Assembly (NCBI RefSeq): GCF_017562075.2
Contig: NC_054082.1
Coordinates: 5,737,550 to 5,801,549, forward strand
Length of the DNA: 64,000 bases
Source of the DNA: Anopheles merus
Taxonomy: Eukaryota; Arthropoda; Insecta; Diptera; Culicidae
Reading direction: 5' to 3'
Shown here one piece after another: positions 34,196 through 45,126 of this stretch. The notes below the pieces were generated by a model. The model was not told the DNA's origin, searched no databases, and worked only from the letters and a program-made list of their open reading frames with translations. Numbering within the stretch: position 1 is the first letter of the stretch; the number at the start of each line of letters is the position of its first letter. The translations under genes and the position numbers were made by a program.

Positions 34196-36292
34196 CATCG
34201 TCCACTTTCAATCCTTTTGGGGGAATGTACTTATAACGCTTGATCATGAATCATTGCGTAGGTCACAATGCGTAGGGAGGCCTTGAAGCAGGCAAAACAC
34301 GTGCCGCCAGTTGGCACGTGCAATGTGTTGTTTCGAGACTAAGAATTTGAAGAACGAACAAGCTTGCTTTTGGGTACTTAAGCTTTTTTTGTGCTTTTCT
34401 AGCTGTGTTCTGGTAGTTGCGGCTTTTACACTGGAACGACATGGGATCGAATCTCTCGGGGGAAAAAGCGAAACAAGTCAAGCGAATTGTTATGTTGTGT
34501 TGTGCAAATTTGATCCCAAAATTGAGTGTAACACAACTGCATCCAGCCCTTTTCTTAAACAATTTCACGCTGCCTTCGCCTTCATTGTGGTGCATTAATT
34601 ACCGATTCCTATTCTAATGATGCTCCAAGGATGCGACCCGTGCTAGGAACCGGCCGATGCGAGCTGATGTTCCAGCTGGTAAGTTTAAAATTCCACGCAA
34701 ACATTGCATCAGCAGTGGCTTCTTCTTCTCCCTCGGGAACTCGCTCTCACCAGCGGGATATGTAAACTAGCTGTAACGTCGAACAAGCAGCAGCTGCAAA
34801 TACGCATATCGACTTTCCCTTTACTGTCCTTACCGTGTTAAACAGAAAATATTAAGATGCGTTGCGCCGTTCCTACTACCCACGCAGTTGCCCGCACAGA
34901 TAAAGGTGCGTCGAGCTTGTCAGTCATTTTTCCCGTCGCTAAGGAGCTGTAAGGACACACAGACTCCGGACCCTGGGCGCTGACGCTTCCGAGACTAATT
35001 AATTTATACCAATGGTCTGTCACGTTTGAGCATTACAGCGTAATTATGGTTAAGTTTCACCGAAAAACCCAACCCAATGGTTAGGTTTTTTTTTTGCGGA
35101 TGGGTTATTCATGAGCTCCCGTTCGTTTGGCAGCTCCCGGAACACTTTGCCAGTGGCCTGGCACACTTCGACAGAAATGCTCCAATAGTGGGAATAGAGC
35201 AGATGAGATGACTGCTCTCAACCCGTCCGTGACGCATCCGGCCCGGATTCGGAGACGCTTCCCGGGCAGCCAGCCGCACCAGCCAAGGAGTTTGGCCCGC
35301 GTTACAACGGATGTTTAGCGTGAAAGTTGATTAACTGCTTCGTTTTTCGTGGAAGCGAAACGAACTAAACGATGCGTCAGAGCTATCGAAAAGTGGGGAA
35401 AGGGATATAGTTTCCGGTTTTTCTAGCGAAACAAGTTTTGAAGACTAAATGCTGCTCGATATTACGCGGAACTGTTGACGGTCGGAACGGAGAAATTCAA
35501 TATCCTTTCGACCAGGGACGTGCGCCGGCCGATACACCGTTTTGTTACTTTTCCTTCGTGCTACAAACGCTTCGCTTCACAGTATTAAGAAATCAATCGC
35601 TTCTTTTCCCTCCCTGATATGAATAATAACTAAACCAGTGTCCGTAAGTACACGGTTGAAAGGAAAGTTTTTAGCACTTAGCAGTTGGGATTGCTTTTTT
35701 GCTGTTGGTATGCTGTGTATTTTACTACCAACGGGACCGGACGCAAGCAGAATGTAATGGAAAGGATCGACAGATTTGCAGCGAGCAAAGTCACCCCTCG
35801 ACTTTGAAATCTGATACAAAAATCGACGGCATGGCGGCTGTGTAGCGAATCCGAAACAGACCCCTTGGGATTGGGAAATTAATTTCCCGTAAAGTGGACG
35901 GGGATGTTGTTTTTTTTTCTTTCGTCACCGTCACATAGGTATGTTGGTAAAAAAAGCCCTTGGGTTTCAATCTATGTAAATTACCAAATCCCACTGGCGA
36001 ACGCTGGCACAGGTCGGGTCCGAATTTACTGTCCGTCGCACGGGCAAGCAGCTGCAAGTGTCATGTAGAACGGACAGATCGTAATTAAATCTGGCCTGTA
36101 TTTCTTGTCCAGTAGCAAAAGGGAAAGGTTCTCAATAATTAGTGCTGTTAGCATCCACAGTAAGTAGAGGTGTACATAATTAAAGCTTGCCGTGCTTAGC
36201 GCACGCACGCAGACACGCTGATTAATGCAAAAGGATCTCGTTCGGTTCAAAGGCGTTTTTGTACACTTGGCTAAGGTTCAGGAAGCGCTGGA

Positions 36293-36500
36293 GCGCCTGA
36301 AGGTATGTAATATGTTTTTATTTTTGATATAATTAGCTGGCAATTCAGATTCAAGGTGTTGCAAATGTTTGCATTGCTTTAATTACTCTACTGTTGATTG
36401 TGCTGTGCAGAAACATAACCAGAAATATCAACATATTGCATACTTGTAGGCGCTAAATAAATAAACCAAAATGCTATACACATTGCATACCCTCAGGGGC
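36293..36500. repeat. Cluster of three 19-bp TATGCAAT motif copies
   Basis: A plus copy GCGCCTGAAGGTATGTAAT (36293-36311), a minus copy ATTGCATACTTGTAGGCGC (36435-36453) and a minus copy ATTGCATACCCTCAGGGGC (36482-36500) fall within 208 bp. Confidence 0.6.
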
Positions 36501-39500
36501 AAAGTTCTTGAAATCGTACCTCCATATCCTCAAGGAAATGAGATGGATTTGTTTGCTTTGGGCTTGAAACGAGAATTGCACTTTTGCATATTATGCCATC
36601 CCTGTACAAGAGCAACAAGACAACAAGCGGCAAACAGAAAAAGAGAGCTCCAATAATCTCAGCTGCCCGGTGGGGTGCCAAAATGGGGCTGATTTTACAA
36701 ATTAAATAAGCTAGCTTCATCCAGCCCCACGGAAATATGATATCTTGCTGCGTGCTTGCTCTCAACGCTTGAGCACGCGCATCTTGGCGAAGTCCTTGGC
36801 AGCTTGGCATCACAAGCACAAAACAAGCAGGAATGTTTGGCCTTCCAAAGCGTAGCCGGGAAGTCATGGAGTGCTGCGGTTGAAGGTCACGGTACAGCGT
36901 TGCGGGCTGTTCGCCTAGTACTCGACACGTTCGTGGTTGAGTTTGTAGGAAAGAAAAACAGCCTCTCTTCTGCAGGACGACAGTGGGACGTAGCTTTTTC
37001 ACTTGCCTTTCCCTCACCACTCCACCAGCCTGAACGGGGACTGATGCAGGCAGCCGAAAAACGAGATTAATTAGTGGGATAAGGCAGTCAGTCAGTCAGT
37101 CGGCGTCCGGTGATACGGTGGTGACGGTGGCAGTACTTGACATGTTGGTACGAATCTTTGCCTCTCGAGTGCAGGACACTTTTTTGGTTCCTTGCTGCTC
37201 GGGACGCGTCCAACTTTTAAGCCATTTCATGGCAATGACTGAGAAGAGGCCTTCCTGAAACCGTTCCAATGCGTTGATGCTAGAAACATCGAAAGAAGAA
37301 CATAATTTCCCATTATCCATTAGTGCCGCACGGTAACCGGTAGCTGCGAGGGTTTAGAGCGCTTTTGCTAATGAAAATGTAGATATGTCCGTGTAGGTGC
37401 CGGTATCCTTGAGCAGCAAGATGGGTGAGGGAGGCCAGATGACGTTACCAAAAAGTTGTTCTCCAATGACAAGGGTCTTTACTCAACTTCACGGTGCGAG
37501 CCTCGGTGTCCCCGTTGGTGTGGTATGTTTAATCTTTCGAACATTGTGCCTTTCTTTTGCCAGGCGTTCGGGTGCACACGGCAGCACGGTTGGGCTTGGG
37601 TTGCTGAGTTGCTGGAAGGATAATATCTGTCCATTGCCGGCTAGGTACAATACTGTTCGATGAGCGTTTTTACACTGGACCAAAGTCACGGGACGGCTTT
37701 GCGTCAAGTGACGGGAGCGGGAACGGTACGAGCGTTTGGGCGTCACTTTCAGAAGGTACACCTTTGCCGTGTCGCTGCGTGAGTTGGGGATAGTTGAAAT
37801 GCTTGTAATGGTAGCACTTTTTAGCCGCACAATGACTGTAATTGCGCTGGAATCTGTATTTATGAACTTTATCGTTCGCAAGATGCTGCAACCTTCTGTT
37901 CTGTGGGTGGGCTAAAGCTGAGCAAAAACAGTTGATGTTGGTGTGTGTGTTATCAGCACAAGCATTGTGGTGGTGGAAACGAGTTATGCTTTCTCTCAGC
38001 ATTGTGTGAAAGCAATTATGGGCGGTGTTTTTGTAATGTTTTTGCCCCATCACCGTCGGCATGAAATTTGAATTGAAAATGTGCACTACGGCATTATGCA
38101 AAACACGAGATTAGTTATTCCGTAATTGAGTTTGAAGCGTTTTTCTCAAGAAGCAAGTATCAATATTACCACAAGGTTCTGATTTTATAGCCACGCATTA
38201 GTAAGAAATGTGGTGAAATATGCTTCGCTACGCCTAGCGAACAGCTAATAAGCAGTAATCGAATCAAAGTTTGAATGAAACTTTTAATTGCTTTATGCGG
38301 AGCAAATTAATTATCGATAGAATTGTTTCACTTTGCACTGTTTGTTCTTCGTCCGTTTTTCCGTTTTAATCGTTTCGCTGCATTTTCCATTCGCAAGCAC
38401 GGTCGGCCGTTCGGGCTCGTAGAATCTAATTTAAACTCTTTGCTTTGCTGGTGTCCTTTTCGATAGCTTTTCTCATGCTCCAAGCTCTTCCATCGTGCCA
38501 GTTTGTAGTGAGCGATCGTTCGTACCTAGCGCAATGCTGCTTAACGTCAGCCACGGGAATAACTTTGCAATACCAATAACATAACAAATTCCAGCACACG
38601 TTTGCACTCGTCGATAATGTTCCCACTTCTGCACAAGTCTCATCAATTAGGGCAGCGGAATTTTAAATGCGAACTGAGAGGGAAGATTGGAATTGAAATC
38701 TATTATTGATTGCGTGGCGGATTTGCTACAGCGCGATGGCTGTATATGGCTGTAGCCGTGCGGGATGAAAAAAACTACGAGTTGTTTATTGAACCGATCG
38801 ATTAGGCAAATGTTGGGATGGTGGACGCTATTCTTACGATTAAGTGATTTCAACTACCGACTATTGTGTCTGCCACTTTTCGCCTCGTTAGTAGGTACGT
38901 GCGAGGCGCGCTACAGAAGAACACTGATGATGTGTTTTGTCTGGTACGTTCCCACGAGAGCATAGTTATCGGAAGGAATATTATCAAAACGGACAGACAG
39001 GTCAACACGGTTTCGGGACTGTAGCGTCAAGGGCAATTTAATGTAATGATGTTTTTGCATTAGAATTTACGAGACAATACAACCATTTGTTCAGTTATGT
39101 CTACAGAGCTTCGTATTCGTTGATCGCTGCAGCCCACAACTAATTGCTAATTGTCGGCACTCTGAATTGGGGCAATGATATTTATGACCAAAACCATTGC
39201 TTCATTCTATCCCATACAATATGCATCAACCTACAGTCAATATAAATATGCTAATAAGCCGAAAAGGTTAAGGGCGTACACGATACACGACACATTATGG
39301 AAATGGTTAGAAGCATCGAACAAACCCCCAAAATCGCTTTTTGGGTGAGGGGACTCGAACTTCGCAAAACCCCATTCCGGCCTGTTGAATTGGAGTTCGA
39401 TATCGCTGGAATCGTTATTTATTGGACAGCCGGTAGCTTTCGTTGCCGTTGACAGCCGATCGATTTTCGAACGAATCGTACCCTGATTCGTAGCCACCTT

Positions 39501-40540
39501 CAGCTGCCACTGGAAGCCGTTTATCCTTGTCGGTGGGAATAGCACGGATAAGGAAGAATGAAAAGTGGCGCAATGGCGTTCCATTTCATTTAACATTCAA
39601 ACGCTGTTGGACAGAACGTGAAGATGAATCGTATTTTTGAATGAAAAACTACGTTTCTGCTGGCAGCATTGTGTGGCAGCTTTAAGGATAATAGGAGTTT
39701 AAAAAAACGAAATTGCAAATTGCACAATTCTAATATCTCTCTAATATAACTCTAGCTCACAACAAACTCAAGACAAAACCTCTTATTTGAGTCTTCCACC
39801 CCAAGCAACATCTCCCTTGAACGATCCCCTTTTGTAGTAGGCTATGACTACCAAACAGTGGATTTTGACTCAGCAGAATTTCGCTTCCTAACCGTAGTAG
39901 CCTATGCCTTCTTTTGTAATAAATCAGTTCATAGTTAACCACCAAACGAGCAAGTTGGCTTTTACTTGCTCTCCGTTTGAACCGTAACACCTATACACCG
40001 TAACGGGCATGTCGGTGTAGAGTCGTGCCTTTAACAGCTGTACTACTAAACTGCCAGTTACGGATTGCTGCAACACTCCAGCCAAAATGACGAACAGCGC
40101 CATTCTGTTAGATTCATCCCAAACTCATCGCACCCGCAAAGTTAAGGTTAAGCTGTGTAAGAGTTTCATCCCAGCTGATCCTCCATAGTTGCGAAGGAGT
40201 TTTGCAAAAGCACTATATTCACAAGCACAGAGTAGACAAGCACGCAATTGCTTCGGTACTGCCTCTCACCGCGTCACCGCGGGCCTCAAGAGGGGATGAT
40301 GCTTATCTACGAGAGCAGAAGGAAGTCGTAAATTGAGCAGCTCTTTCAACGGTGATATTGGGGACTGCACTGCTCCAACTGGGATGAGTAGGCGAGGAGA
40401 AATAGTCGACGCTTGTGGAGGCCTCAACCTGCAGAGAATCGGGGTTCTTTTCTTTAGCACGAGGAATTGGTGCCAACACGGAATTGACTGTTTTTTTTTG
40501 GTTGCGTTTATTCACTGAGCACGACTGTCTGTCTTGGTAG
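36501..40540. other. Gene-free stretch, part 3
   Basis: There is no supported exon. Short frames only, and no large repeat recognised. The region ends at the first of two MITEs that precede SLC26A11. Confidence 0.45.
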
Positions 40541-40548
40541 TTCCAAAC

Positions 40549-40882
40549 CAGCGGTCGGCAAACTTTTGAGGTAAAGGGCCAACCTTCCTAAATGATCGAG
40601 AGCTGCGGGTCAGGAGAATGCAGAGGAACAAACATTAGCAAAATAATTGGTCAATAATGAATATTAAGCATTACAATGCAGTGATATTGTAAGTTTTATG
40701 TGAGATTATATCAACCAAGCCAGGATCAAATTCCAATTATTAATTAACTTTTATTGAAATTAATTTTAAAGATTCTTCAGGTAAGCATCGTCAACATGTG
40801 CAAATGATCGGCAGGATGCAAAAATTATTGAGGATAGTCTAGTGATGGAATAAAACCGCTGAGATGGGATTGCCGACCGCTG
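40549..40882. mobile_element. 334-bp hAT-type MITE
   Basis: The ends are CAGCGGTCGGCAA in inverted orientation, followed on the left by AACTTTTGAGGTAAAGGGCC, a sequence typical of hAT ends. The element is flanked by 8-bp target duplications TTCCAAAC (40541-40548) and TTCTAAAC (40883-40890), one mismatch. There is no transposase. TSD length, the CAG..CTG termini and the hAT-like subterminal sequence agree. Confidence 0.85.
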
Positions 40883-40962
40883 TTCTAAACCAACGACACC
40901 TCTCTCCGTTGGCTCGTTCCTCTTTAACCTGTAGCGCATGCGAGGGAGAGGATTGCTAAGAG

Positions 40963-41064
40963 GGCATCCACACGCTACGGGCTAGCGTACCGTACCGTTC
41001 GTATTTGTAAGGAGAGTTTGACAGAGTACGGTACGCTACACGAGTCCGGTACGTGTAGAGGCCC
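40963..41064. mobile_element. 102-bp hairpin micro-MITE with perfect 8-bp target duplication
   Basis: GCTAAGAG occurs immediately on both sides (40955-40962 and 41065-41072). The two arms are near-complementary: GGCATCCACACG at the left and CGTGTAGAGGCCC at the right, with an inner pair TAGCGTACCGTACC / GAGTACGGTACGCTA. The element could fold almost entirely into one stem. The 8-bp duplication suggests hAT-type mobilisation. Confidence 0.75.
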
Positions 41065-41545
41065 GCTAAGAGTTCAATGTGTGGATGTGAGACAGTTCAG
41101 ATGAATACCTCCCGAGAGAGAAATGCAGAACATTCCGGAGCCATTGGTTGTAGAACCATTCCTCCATTTCTACCCCGCTGCGTGTCTGAAAAACGCGTTG
41201 ACACTTCCAGTCACTGCCTGAGCGAATGTTTTTGGCGCAAACAGCTGTTTAACCCTAATTGCAACCGTGTGTGTGCGTGAGTGGAGATATTCACCCCCAA
41301 ACACGGGGTTGTGTAACTCGGGGCACTACAATCAGCTAATCCCCAGCACTCACCTCTGTATCTAGTGTGCAGCTCGCCACGGGCTGATAACAGGCTGTAT
41401 CTTTGTTGTGTTTGTTTTGGCTTTGCGAGGTACGATCTTAACGATCTGGGTCGCTGGAACACCACGTGGAAGATGCGCAGATCTGCTGTTCGCTCCCGGG
41501 GCTGTGGAGTTGTTGCGTGTCGGTCGCGAGTGTTGCTTCGTGCGT

Positions 41546-43532
41546 ATGGAGGAGGCGGAAGAATTGCGTGCTCTACGGCAGGAGCCGTCGGGCAGAAGGA
41601 TCACCATTGGCCAGGAAGATCGGAAGGATGACAGTCACACAACGACGAAGAGCACGCGCTGGGGAACGTTGCTGGAGGGCTTGGATCCCAAAAGACGCCT
41701 GCCAATCCTGACCTGGATCCGGAAGTATGATGGAGCGGACGCCCTGTCCGATCTGATTGCCGGTGTGACGCTCGGGCTGACGATGATCCCGCAGAGCATT
41801 GCGTACGCCACAATCGCCGGTCTGCCGTCCCAGTACGGGCTGTACGCGGCCTTCATGGGTAAGTAGCCACGCCTGTGCACTTGCGCCCTGCGGAGACATT
41901 GTCGCCTGAGACACCTTGTCGCCCTCTCCCGGACAGGATCGCTCGTGTACGTGTTCTGCGGCACGGTGCGCGAGGTGTCGATCGGCCCGACCAGCCTGAT
42001 GTCGCTGCTGACGCTGGAGTATACGGCCGGCCGACCGGTCCAGTACGTGATCGTGCTGGCGTTCGCGGCCGGTCTGGTCGAGCTGGCGATGGGCGCCTTC
42101 CGGCTCGGATTTCTCGTCTGCTTCATCTCGGTACCGGTCACGTCCGCGTTCACGTCGGCCACCGCCCTCATCATCATCGGCGCCCAGCTCGGCAATCTGC
42201 TGGGGCTGCCCCGGACCGTGGACGGTGGCTTCTTCGCGACCGTCTGGAGTGTGGTGTCCCGGCTGGCGGACAGTGCCGCCGGCGACACGCTGCTCGGGAT
42301 TGGGTGCATCGTGCTGCTGCTCGCCTTGCAGTATCTGCCCCGTCTGGTGCCGGCCACTCGCAGCAGACCCGTGCACCGCGCCCTCTGGTACGTATCGCTC
42401 TCGCGGAATGCGCTGGTCGTGCTGCTGTCGGCGCTACTCGCCCACCATCTTGTTACCAGCAACACGGACGGCGGCAAAGCGACCGCTCCCTTCCGCCTGT
42501 CTGGCAGGATAGAGCCTGGCATACCCGCCTTCGAGTGGCCGGTCCGTGACGTCACCGTGAACGGTACGACCGTCACCTTTCCGCAGATGCTGGTCGAGCT
42601 CGGCAGTGGACTGGTGCTGGTGCCGCTCGTAGCCGTCCTTGCGAACGTTGCTATCGCGAAAGCATTCGGTAAGACTTGCTCCCCCTCTCACCCAACTCTC
42701 TCAATGCTCTCCCTCTCTCTCTTTCTCTCTCTCTAAAACACACACACATACAGCGTCCGATGGAGTGGTCGACGCCACGCAGGAACTGTTCGCTCTCGGG
42801 CTGTGCAATGTGATCGGTTCGTGCTTTCGGGCCATGCCGACCACCGGGGCGTTCACCCGGTCCGCCGTCAGCCATGCCAGCGGCGTCCGCACCCCTCTCG
42901 CCGGCCTCTACTCCGCCCTGCTCGCCCTGCTCGCGCTCGGCGTGCTGACGCCCTACTTCTACTACATACCGCGGGCCACCCTGGCTGCCGTGCTGATCGC
43001 CGCCGTCGCCTCCATGCTCGATCTGGGCATCGTTCGCCGCCTGGCCCGGCCGCCCGCCCTTCGCACCGATTTGCTTGCCTGGACGGTGTGCTTTGTGGTT
43101 TGCCTGGTGCAGGGCGTCGAGGTTGGTCTGCTGTGCGGTATGGCGGTCAGTCTGCTCGAACCGCTCCGCCACTGGGTGGGCGGGAGTGTGTCCACCATTG
43201 GCATGACCCTGGCCGACAGCGCCGCCGTCCACCGTTGCATCCGGCCCGAGGTTGGGCTGCTTTATACGGGCGTGGATCGGTTGCGCACGGCCGTGCTGGC
43301 CGAGGCACGTCGCCAACCGTCGCTACCACTCGTGCTCGACTGCGAGCGGCTGGTGGTGCTCGACTACAGTGCGGCACGTGCGCTGCGTGAGCTGGCGGAC
43401 GAGGTGGCACGATACGGGGCGGGCCCGCTGGTACTGGTCAACGTACGACCCGGCTGGTGCCGAGCGCTGGAGCTGCATCAAACCGACGAGGGATATGTGT
43501 TTAAGCGCCCCGAGCCAGCGTCTAATGGGTGA
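41546..43532 (+). CDS. SLC26A11: SLC26A11-type sodium-independent sulfate/anion transporter
   Basis: The exons are 41546-41858, 41937-42668 and 42754-43532, giving 607 residues. A roughly 50-residue hydrophilic cytoplasmic N-terminus leads to the SulP core: ADALSDLIAGVTLGLTMIPQ, SIAYATIAGLPSQYGLYAAF and, across intron 1, GSLVYVFCGTVREVSIGP. These are family signatures of the anion-binding first membrane helices. About 12-14 hydrophobic segments follow, then a C-terminal STAS domain (LLYTGVDRLR, LVLDCERLVVLDYSAARALR). The family exchanges sulfate, chloride or related anions at plasma or lysosomal membranes. Intron 2 (85 bp) carries a CT tract and a CA tract. The first ATG in the frame was chosen. 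Two MITEs lie within 1 kb upstream. Confidence 0.93.
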
Positions 43533-43543
43533 CCAACGTCAAC

Positions 43544-43561
43544 CGCTTGAAGGTATGCAAT
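43544..43561 (+). repeat. TATGCAAT motif copy directly after the SLC26A11 stop
   Basis: CGCTTGAAGGTATGCAAT starts 12 bp past the stop codon, so it lies in the 3' UTR. Confidence 0.5.
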
Positions 43562-43744
43562 CCGCATGACGAAACAGCCCTATTAACAACAGAACCGCAC
43601 TCATTTTCATCGTATTATATGGAGTTTTTGTTCCACAGAAGATCTGAGCTGGAGCTGTTCGCGATGTTCAACTCTGTTTTGTTAAAAATTAAGTTTAAGA
43701 GCTTTTATTGCTTTTCGTCTAAACAATCGTGTTGTTTTACAAAG

Positions 43745-43750
43745 AATAAA
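43745..43750 (+). terminator. Poly(A) signal of SLC26A11
   Basis: AATAAA lies 213 bp after the stop. Confidence 0.6.
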
Positions 43751-44841
43751 ATTTGGTATTTTTTCCGCTGTAAATTTCAAACCATAACATGCGTTATTCA
43801 TTGAGCTATTAGCAGCTTCAACTGCTTATAACTCTATACGGTTTGGCGAACGGCGCTAAAACTCCCAAAGTTATGCAATGTACCTGGCAACCAAATTACC
43901 TTCACAACACCTCGTTGACACAATCGGGTGCACACACAGCTTTCGGAAATGTTATTAAATAATCGTTGTAATAACATAGTGTTAACGATCAAAGTTTATC
44001 GATTTCTCCCCCTTCGACATAGTTCCGCACGCGCGCGCGTGTTGGCTTCTGGGAAAACCCCGTTGCGTCTGCTGGATCCATGCTGACCTTTACCGCACGT
44101 GTTGGGTGTAATTTGTACCGGGATGTACGTTCGGCAGTGTTGTGAGCCGTGCTTCATTATTACGCAAATTGCACCCAACGTAATCACGCCGTCAATCGCC
44201 GCGTCGTAATGGAAATGAAAGTTTTCTTTCTCGAGCCAGAAAAAGGTGAGCATCATCAGGTTGGATTTAAATTTTGTTTTATTTCTCAGTATGTTTCGCT
44301 CCTTTCGGAGCGATACCATGCAAACTGGGAACAACGTTGTGCACTTTTGCTGCAGCTTATCGTAACACGCAACAATTCAAATGACACTGGCGCACGCTGG
44401 TGCGCACTGCTGCTTCACCAAACATGCGCATTCCATCTAGTAGGAATATCTAGTTGATTGGATTTAAATTTCACTCATCAATTATCCATCGAGTTTGTAC
44501 ATTTACTATGTTAAGAGCTATTCGTAGGAAAAATATGCACTCCAGTTCTGCTGTATATAAATACCTATGCACACGACAATCCTGCGGTTCTGGGTTCCGT
44601 GACACAATCTGCGTGTACCATTCCGATTTCAGTTTCCGGGGCTTTTGTCCCTTCTGTCGTAGGCTATCATTCCGTTGCTGCAAAATGGGGCTGTGGTTTT
44701 GCTTAGCGTAGTAAGTTTGTATCTAGGTTTTCACTCATCACAAGTCACGTTTCGTCCTGCCAGCCTGCCCTGCCACATCGCTGCTCGTAATTCCTTTTTA
44801 ATTGTACTTCATCCACTCAAACTCCTGCCTGAAACCTTCCC
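43751..44841. other. Intergenic between SLC26A11 and the GPCR gene
   Basis: No gene was found. It holds one TATGCAAT motif copy at 43862-43879 on plus (CCCAAAGTTATGCAAT core). Confidence 0.5.
43862..43879 (+). repeat. TATGCAAT motif copy
   Basis: CTCCCAAAGTTATGCAAT matches the family consensus from the CC onward. Confidence 0.5.
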
Positions 44842-44876
44842 TTTATTCCTACACTTTACGCCCACTTCCCCGGCCC

Positions 44877-44882
44877 TTTATT
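44877..44882 (-). terminator. Poly(A) signal of the GPCR gene
   Basis: TTTATT on plus (AATAAA on minus) lies about 245 bp beyond the GPCR stop; a second copy is at 44842-44847. Confidence 0.5.
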
Positions 44883-45126
44883 TTGAGTTAATAAAATTTG
44901 AAAAAGTATTTAGCATCTGTTAACATTTTACATCCGCTAGCTAACACTGAAGCGGGTGCGCGGGCGAGCGCAAACCGTCTCACACCTGCTGCTCCATGCG
45001 TGCCGGTATCGACCGGTGATGCTGATGGCGGGCGTCGATGGTTTTAATGAGCCCGTTGCGTACGACTACCACCGTCGCGATCGCCAGCGAGTCGTACTGG
45101 GCGGCTCACCAGCAGCGCTGCGATCA

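Larger units (their letters stand above)
25893..36292. other. Gene-free stretch, part 2
   Basis: It is noncoding as far as I can judge. Frames of 180-205 codons near 25.1-26.2 and 32.5-33.9 kb are within what chance gives at this base composition and show no codon bias or domain. It holds microsatellites: (CT)n 27413-27433, G12 at 29586, (CA)n 33297-33315, (CTG)n 33388-33412, (TC)n 34157-34192. Confidence 0.45.

Noticed and set aside
36493..37020. 175-codon minus-strand frame with a hydrophobic segment (FCLPLVVLLLLY)
   Set aside because: The hydrophobic run is a short A/T-rich stretch. Codon use is random and there is no conserved pattern I recognise.
21267..41545. Search for conserved microRNAs (let-7, bantam, miR-1, miR-8, miR-10, miR-34, miR-184, miR-276 and others)
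   Set aside because: No mature sequence was recognised by eye on either strand. This does not exclude less-known ones.
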